Assembly (NCBI GenBank): GCA_027490665.1
Contig: JAIXXP010000127.1
Span: 1-37,363 of the forward strand
Origin: Cryomorphaceae bacterium
GTDB taxonomy: Bacteria; Bacteroidota; Bacteroidia; Flavobacteriales_D; Crocinitomicaceae
Direction: 5' to 3'
DNA length: 37,363 nt
Shown here one piece after another: positions 32,684 to 37,363 of this stretch. Position 1 is the first letter of the stretch. Each line of letters begins with the position of its first letter. The notes under the pieces were generated by a model that was not told where the DNA came from, did not search any database, and was given only the letters and a program-made list of their open reading frames with translations. Position numbers and translations under genes: made by a program.

Positions 32684-34330
32684 TTAATTAAAGACAATCT
32701 TTTGCCTTCCTAGCATTGTAGCTCCTTCCAATAATTGGATGTAATAAGTACCTTGCGCAAAATTGACTTGTTGCAATTGATAGAATTCCGTTGTAAAATC
32801 ATCAGACTTATAAATCACTTTGCCATCCAAGCTCAGCAATTCAAGATGTCTTTTTTGTTGATTCGGATTTGGGAAATAGCAATTCATTTCAGCAGCACTC
32901 GGGTTCGGGTACACGAAGTTGTTTGCGGAAAATCCGGAAGGTGGCGTTTGGGCTTTCGGGAAGTTGATTTTCCAGAGCCCACCGTTGTTTTCGATGACGT
33001 AAATTGCAGAACCCACCTGAACGGCGTCAACCGGTAGATAGAAGCCCGAGGCTACATTGGTGGTGTAGATTCCATAAGTTTGGTTGGTGGAGTCAAAGGA
33101 GAAACGCAGCATCACGAGCTCTCTTGACGGATCCACAAAAGGGCAGGCTGATCCCCAGGGTGAAAGTGGCGTGTAACCCGTGCTGTCGCCGCCGGGCATA
33201 AAACTCAAGACAAAACCATTACCGGTGTATGCATCGCCGAGTTGCTTGTCTTTATCAATTACCAATCCAAGAGGGGAGCGGTGTGCTGTAAATGTGCGCA
33301 CTGGTTGGCCACTTTCGCTCGCTTTTTTGATTTGCCCCGTGCCTTCTTCTTTGTAGTAGTCTGCAGCAGCCCCGTAATTGGCAATTGGTTCTGTAAAAAC
33401 AACGCCTGCGGGTGCCGTAGGAAATTGCGGATCGGCATCAAAATGTCCAGCTAAAAATGCGCCATTATTCGGATTGATGAGCGGGTCTGTACTTGCGTCG
33501 TAGTTCGGATTTGCCAAAGGGTTGGCATTGCCGCCAATGCGCCAAGGAAAGCCATAATGTTTGCCTTGTTCGATGAGGTTGAGTTCTTCGGGGTCGTCGC
33601 GCTCGCCTGCGTTATCGATGGCAAAAAGCTGATTTTCTGCGTTAAATGCCATAGAGTAAGCGTTGCGGGTGCCTTCAGCAAACACATAGCCGCTGTTTTG
33701 TAGCGCAATGGAGTCGTTGTTCAGATAGATATTCGTGGCGTCTATCGGGATCCGAAAAATTTTGCTCGTGAGTGCTTGCTCGCGCAGACCTGGATACATA
33801 CCATCATTGGTTTCTACCTCGCCAAAAGAAGTTCTTGACCCACCAGAAAAATACAAATACTCTTTTTGAGGGTCGGCAGTGATGCCCGTAAAACCGTGGT
33901 CGCCAGTAGAACTGCTTGTAGGGTACGCGGAAGTGCTCAAAACAGTGCTCCAAATTCTGCTGCCGTTTGGCTGCAAAACGCCTTTTACAATCATGCCAAT
34001 TCCGGTAGTCGTGTACCAAATATTGCCCGATAAAAACAACGTGCTGTCCACAAAGCAAAGCCCCTGCACTCTAGGGATGCCATGGTCTAGTACTGAAAAG
34101 CGCAGCGTGTCTGACTTTGTGTTTTCAAAAACCTCATAAATAGTCCCGCCAGCTGTAGTGTAAAACAAATGCTGCGAAATAGGGTCAAAGGCCATCTTCG
34201 AAGCCCAGGTCTCGGGCCATAGCACCGAATCAACGGAAATATCTTCAAAAAGTGGATAGACGCGTTGGGCGTATACTGTTCCAAGAATAAAGAGTTGAAA
34301 TAAAACGCTGAAGATGAGGTGTGATTTCAT
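32684..34330 (-). CDS. Secreted glucose/sorbosone dehydrogenase-like beta-propeller with T9SS tail
   Basis: 548 aa. The signal peptide is MKSHLIFSVLFQLFILGTVYAQ. Residues about 30-455 resemble the GSDH six-bladed propeller family (PQQ-dependent soluble glucose dehydrogenase and Yli/aldose sugar dehydrogenase): GDHGFTGITADPQ, EGTRNAYSMAFNAENQLFAIDNAGERDDPEELNLI and GKHYGFPWRIGG, where the DPEELN stretch and GTRN are usual landmarks. Whether it binds PQQ cannot be told. The last about 80 residues (NFVYPNPSAAEMNCYFPN... LLSLDGKVIYKSDD... GTYYIQLLEG) are a type A T9SS sorting domain, so it is exported through the outer membrane. It could oxidise sugars at the surface or act as a carbohydrate-related binding propeller. 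A 7-of-8 -7 box (TATATTTC on the minus strand) precedes the start. Confidence 0.87.
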   Translation of the reverse strand: MKSHLIFSVLFQLFILGTVYAQRVYPLFEDISVDSVLWPETWASKMAFDPISQHLFYTTAGGTIYEVFENTKSDTLRFSVLDHGIPRVQGLCFVDSTLFLSGNIWYTTTGIGMIVKGVLQPNGSRIWSTVLSTSAYPTSSSTGDHGFTGITADPQKEYLYFSGGSRTSFGEVETNDGMYPGLREQALTSKIFRIPIDATNIYLNNDSIALQNSGYVFAEGTRNAYSMAFNAENQLFAIDNAGERDDPEELNLIEQGKHYGFPWRIGGNANPLANPNYDASTDPLINPNNGAFLAGHFDADPQFPTAPAGVVFTEPIANYGAAADYYKEEGTGQIKKASESGQPVRTFTAHRSPLGLVIDKDKQLGDAYTGNGFVLSFMPGGDSTGYTPLSPWGSACPFVDPSRELVMLRFSFDSTNQTYGIYTTNVASGFYLPVDAVQVGSAIYVIENNGGLWKINFPKAQTPPSGFSANNFVYPNPSAAEMNCYFPNPNQQKRHLELLSLDGKVIYKSDDFTTEFYQLQQVNFAQGTYYIQLLEGATMLGRQKIVFN

Positions 34331-34386
34331 GGAATTAAATTAGGAAATATATCAAAATGATGTTCTAAAAAAGTGCATTCTAAGCT

Positions 34387-34467
34387 ATGATTCAATTTCA
34401 ATTTGTATTTTTAATTCTGTTGTCGATAACACTTCAAATGTTTGCCAGCATTTCAGACATAAAATAA
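34387..34467 (+). other. Small hydrophobic ORF, 26 codons, before the CAP-like gene
   Basis: ATG 34387 to TAA 34465 reads MIQFQFVFLILLSITL then QMFASISDIK. It looks like a signal peptide or single membrane helix, and it ends seven bases before the ATG of the next gene. It could be a leader peptide, a membrane microprotein, or the remnant of an exported protein. The coding status is uncertain. Confidence 0.3.
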
Positions 34468-34474
34468 GAGAGAG

Positions 34475-35140
34475 ATGAAAAATTTACTTGTTTTTATTTT
34501 ATCATTAGCTAGTTATAATAGTTTAGCTCAGTACAATAACTATTACATAGGTAAAAATAATGTTTCTAAAGTGGTCAATAATGCGGTTTATTTTGGTAAG
34601 AAGGAAACAAGCATAGTGACAAAATATGATAGTTTAACGCGCTGCGCAATCGAACGGTTTATTGTTGATCGTTTTAATTATTACCGAAAACAAAAGGGTG
34701 CTCAGCCTTTAGTTTGGGATGAAATGCTTCGTCCAATGACTTACCATCATGTGATCTACCAACGTTTAACGAAAACACAAGAACATAGCGAAGATATTGA
34801 TGTTCCTAATTTTGAAGAAATGAACTTTACTGAAAGGGCGACAAAATTAGTTGGATATGCAAAATACAATCTTTTTAGTGAAGGATTGATAAACGCTAAC
34901 AATAGTTTATATGTTGGTCGTTATTACAACGAAAAATCAGTAACGATTAAACAAATTGTTGATAATTTTTTTACGGTAGGATATGGGTACAATACATGTG
35001 ATGCACATTGGAATCAAATCATGGAACCACAGTGGGATCGTATTTTTATTTATTATGATTTCAATTGGTTAACAGATGCATCGAAAAGTAATAATTATAA
35101 CAGTGCTAACGTAACCGTGCAATTTGCAAATGCAAAATAA
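34475..35140 (+). CDS. Exported CAP-like (SCP/PR-1) domain protein
   Basis: 221 aa. Signal peptide MKNLLVFILSLASYNSLAQ. The mature part from about residue 60 fits the CAP fold: FIVDRFNYYRKQKGAQPLVWDEMLRPMTYHH, then QEHSEDID, FSEGL and IVDNFFTVGYGYNTCDAHWNQIMEPQWDRIFIYY, which correspond to the N-terminal helix, the His-containing region, the central Glu and the SxxHxxxxM-type end of the family. Conservation is weak, so the call is tentative. CAP proteins are extracellular and of varied function. The gene is clearly richer in A and T than its neighbours, suggesting a different history. A purine-rich GAGAGAG lies just before the start. No terminator is seen after it. Confidence 0.65.
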   Translation: MKNLLVFILSLASYNSLAQYNNYYIGKNNVSKVVNNAVYFGKKETSIVTKYDSLTRCAIERFIVDRFNYYRKQKGAQPLVWDEMLRPMTYHHVIYQRLTKTQEHSEDIDVPNFEEMNFTERATKLVGYAKYNLFSEGLINANNSLYVGRYYNEKSVTIKQIVDNFFTVGYGYNTCDAHWNQIMEPQWDRIFIYYDFNWLTDASKSNNYNSANVTVQFANAK

Positions 35141-35426
35141 TAACCATGGACTGTACCTATTTACTTGCCAATATCATTTGTCATCATTTTATATACACCC
35201 TTCGTTCTAGCACAAATTACCGACCTTAGCACCAGTGGTTTTTAGGGTAAAGCCTTGGGTATTCTAAATCAGATGATTACAAATTCAAGAGAGTTGCAAA
35301 CATCACCACATACAATTTTCTGCGCAAAAAGTTCAGGGAAATTATTTTTTTAACATTATCAATCAACTTATTAACAATAATTCCTTATAATATACGTACC
35401 TTTGCACCTCATTTTAAAAAGAATAC
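35141..35426. other. AT-rich intergenic region with a signal-peptide-like remnant
   Basis: No intact gene is visible. In one plus-strand frame, 35162-35245 reads YLPISFVIILYTPFVLAQ then ITDLSTSGF and stop: a good signal peptide with AQ cleavage but no in-frame ATG. It may be the leftover start of a secreted-protein gene. The right end holds the promoter of the helicase gene. Confidence 0.4.
35397..35404 (+). promoter_or_regulatory. -7 box of the DeaD-type helicase gene
   Basis: TACCTTTG is a perfect TAnnTTTG, 22 bases before ATG 35427, followed by CACC as at 14072. Confidence 0.7.
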
Positions 35427-37265
35427 ATGACATTTGAAGAACTGGGATTAAGGCGAGAGGTGCTGAAGTCGTTGACAGAATTGGGTTTTGAAGCACCGAC
35501 CCCCATCCAGGAACAAGCAATTCCCTACCTATTAGGAGAAGATTGCGATTTTGTCGGTCTGGCGCAGACCGGTACAGGTAAAACGGCCGCATTCGGTTTG
35601 CCGTTAATTAATAACATTGATAACAAAGCACGCCTGCCACAAGGGGTCATCATTTGCCCTACACGCGAGCTCTGCCTTCAGATCACCAAAGACCTCAACG
35701 TTTTTGCAAAGTATCTAGATGGCAATATCACAGCAGTGTACGGCGGGACCGATATCCGTACCCAAATCACCAACGTTAAAAAAGGAACGTCAATTGTAGT
35801 GGCTACACCAGGTCGTTTGGTCGACCTCATCAACCGCAAGGTGGTGCAATTGGGCCAAATCAAATATGTCATTCTAGACGAAGCAGACGAAATGCTCAAT
35901 ATGGGTTTCAAAGAGGACATCGACATGATCCTCGAACAAACACCTATCGACAAAAACGTTTGGTTGTTTTCGGCAACCATGCCAAACGAGGTAGCGCGCA
36001 TTGCACGCACTTACATGACAGATCCACTTGAGGTATCTATTGGTCACAAAAACCAAAGCAACGAAAACATTGAGCACATCTATTTTTCTGTTAAAGAACG
36101 CGACCGCTACGACGCGGTGAAGCGCTTGATAGATTTCAATCCTACTATTTACGGTCTCATTTTCTGCCGTACCAAGAATGAAACCGCAACGGTAGCCATG
36201 AAATTGGCCCGCGATGGTTACAACGCAGAGCCGCTCCACGGCGACCTCACCCAAGCCATGCGCGACCGCGTTATGGAGCGTTTCCGTTCCAAAGAATTGC
36301 AAATCCTCGTTGCAACAGACGTTGCAGCCCGCGGTTTGGATATCAACAACATCACGCACGTCATCAACTACAACCTTCCAGACGACATCGAAAACTATAC
36401 ACACCGCAGTGGCCGTACAGCTCGCGCTGGTAAAACAGGTCAGTCTTTGGTGTTGGTCAATACCCGTGAAAACGTCAAGATCAAAGCAATTGAGCGCCAA
36501 ATGCGCATGACCTTCACGCAAGGACAAATTCCGAATCCTGCCGAGATCTGCGAGATCCAATTGAAAAAACTCATCGACAACACCATTGCTACTGAAGTCA
36601 AAGAAGCCGATATCGCCCCATTTATGGAGCAAATCCTCGACTCTTTTAAAGACCTTAGCAAAGAAGAAGTCATTAAGCGTTTTGTCTCTGCTGAGTTCAA
36701 TCGCTTTATCGAGTACTACGAACGCGCTGGCGACCTCAACGCAGCAGCAAGCAAAGATGACCGCGAGCGTCCAGAACGCAAAACAGATCGTCAGAGCCGT
36801 GCCCGCGAAGAAGGTAAAACACGCTTCTTTGTCAATTTAGGCCGCAGAGATGGCCTCAATCCGGGCGCCATGGTGCGCATCATTTGCGATGCTACTGGCC
36901 TCAACTCCAAAGCACTTGGCCGTATCGACATCATGACATCTTTCTCTTTTATTGAGGCAGACGACGAGCACACACAAAAAATCTTGAAGCACGTCGATGG
37001 CTACGAATTCGAAGGCCATAAAGTCTCGATTGAAGTAACTGCACCTGGACAGGGTGGTGGCGATCGTGGCGAGCGTAAGTTTTCAAAAGGCCCAGGTTCC
37101 AAAAGAGGCCCAGGTTCTTTTGGTGGTGCTAAAAAACCGGGCTTTGACAGAAAACCAGGCTTTGAGAAAAAAGGCGGCTTTGAGAAAAAGGGCGGTTTTG
37201 ACAACAAACGTTCTGGTGGTTTTGACCGTGACCGCAGCTACGGCGCGAAAAAAAATAAATATTAA
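35427..37265 (+). CDS. deaD: DEAD-box RNA helicase, DeaD/CsdA type with RNA-binding tail
   Basis: 612 aa. It remodels RNA, typically in cold growth and ribosome assembly. The core has all motifs in order: Q motif [37 protein letters not shown] ([10 protein letters not shown]), SAT, then the second domain with [18 protein letters not shown] and [12 protein letters not shown] linker of helices (about 370-450) leads to a DbpA-type RNA-binding domain ([24 protein letters not shown]...[16 protein letters not shown], about 467-550). The final about 60 residues are a basic, Gly/Phe-rich tail made of repeats such as [16 protein letters not shown], disordered and likely RNA-binding. It has its own promoter. 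typA begins 26 bases after the stop. Confidence 0.95.
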   Translation: MTFEELGLRREVLKSLTELGFEAPTPIQEQAIPYLLGEDCDFVGLAQTGTGKTAAFGLPLINNIDNKARLPQGVIICPTRELCLQITKDLNVFAKYLDGNITAVYGGTDIRTQITNVKKGTSIVVATPGRLVDLINRKVVQLGQIKYVILDEADEMLNMGFKEDIDMILEQTPIDKNVWLFSATMPNEVARIARTYMTDPLEVSIGHKNQSNENIEHIYFSVKERDRYDAVKRLIDFNPTIYGLIFCRTKNETATVAMKLARDGYNAEPLHGDLTQAMRDRVMERFRSKELQILVATDVAARGLDINNITHVINYNLPDDIENYTHRSGRTARAGKTGQSLVLVNTRENVKIKAIERQMRMTFTQGQIPNPAEICEIQLKKLIDNTIATEVKEADIAPFMEQILDSFKDLSKEEVIKRFVSAEFNRFIEYYERAGDLNAAASKDDRERPERKTDRQSRAREEGKTRFFVNLGRRDGLNPGAMVRIICDATGLNSKALGRIDIMTSFSFIEADDEHTQKILKHVDGYEFEGHKVSIEVTAPGQGGGDRGERKFSKGPGSKRGPGSFGGAKKPGFDRKPGFEKKGGFEKKGGFDNKRSGGFDRDRSYGAKKNKY

Positions 37266-37291
37266 TTCTCCTTACCCATACAATTATCCAT

Positions 37292-37363
37292 ATGGAAATC
37301 AGAAATATTGCCATTATTGCCCACGTTGACCACGGTAAAACTCCCCTTGTCGACAAAATGATC
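37292..37363 (+). CDS. typA: GTPase TypA/BipA, first 24 codons only
   Basis: The frame from ATG 37292 runs to the end of the window: [16 protein letters not shown], then TPLVDKMI. This is the N-terminus of the translational GTPase TypA/BipA, which binds ribosomes and helps their assembly under stress. The P-loop lysine and threonine are there (AHVDHGKT), but the next residue is Pro (codon CCC) where relatives have Thr. The gene is cut by the window edge. Confidence 0.88.
   Translation, partial: MEIRNIAIIAHVDHGKTPLVDKMI

Noticed and set aside
37126-37230. Tandem GGF/PGF repeats in the helicase tail as a DNA repeat
   Set aside because: They are in frame and encode a known type of basic RNA-binding tail; they are protein low-complexity, not a separate DNA element.
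1-37363. CRISPR array, insertion sequence, rRNA or prophage
   Set aside because: No regularly spaced repeats, transposase or integrase motifs, rRNA-like sequence or phage structural genes were seen on either strand.

Overview
The window reads as a chromosomal piece of a Bacteroidota, most likely a Flavobacteriales-type aquatic bacterium. The evidence is the TAnnTTTG -7 boxes in front of many genes, the secreted proteins with C-terminal type IX secretion (T9SS) sorting domains, a DUF5606 protein, a single-chain 2-oxoacid dehydrogenase E1, a green-tuned proteorhodopsin, and Flavobacteria-like DeaD/RhlE helicases. No phage, insertion sequence, rRNA or CRISPR array was seen. Gene density is high, and most genes are housekeeping.

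Layout. 1-2139: 3' part of pnp (RNA decay). 2263-9821: a secreted calcium-repeat protein with a T9SS tail, then an M1 metallopeptidase with a barrel-like C-terminus, coupled to sppA. 9858-10743: proteorhodopsin behind an AT-rich leader full of nested inverted repeats. 10831-15243: E1 alpha/beta fusion, cutC, and an RhlE-type helicase. 15285-22980: an alpha-oxoamine synthase (sphingolipid or sulfonolipid base), uvrA, an APC amino-acid permease, a GmhA-type isomerase, a short-chain dehydrogenase and HU. 23168-25861: a CrtI/CrtD-type carotenoid desaturase, a small secreted protein and a hicAB toxin-antitoxin pair. 25856-29248 (minus strand): a tightly coupled four-gene lipid cassette made of a two-domain exported protein, a YnbA-like CDP-alcohol phosphatidyltransferase, a YnbB/CdsA-like cytidylyltransferase and a PlsC-type acyltransferase. 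29389-29462: tRNA-Met(CAT). 29518-32468: an M3 oligoendopeptidase with a DUF5606 partner, and a NYN-domain protein. 32486-32565: a possible plus-strand small RNA. 32684-34330: a secreted glucose/sorbosone-dehydrogenase-like protein with a T9SS tail. 34340-35400: an AT-rich island with a CAP-like secreted protein. 35427-37363: a DeaD-type helicase and the first 24 codons of typA/bipA.

How parts may work together. The rhodopsin has the DTE proton-pump motif and a glycine where xanthorhodopsin has its carotenoid-binding window, so a carotenoid antenna is plausible; a carotenoid desaturase lies about 12 kb away, but no retinal-forming blh is in the window. The lipid cassette resembles the core of E. 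coli ynbABC and could make or remodel a non-housekeeping phospholipid.

The most interesting items are the lipid cassette with its apparently serine-less hydrolase fusion, the structured leader of the rhodopsin gene together with its fenestration glycine, the candidate small RNA at 32.5 kb, and the very short leaders implied by -7 boxes lying 3-26 nt before start codons. All calls come from reading the sequence; no database search or structure prediction was run.
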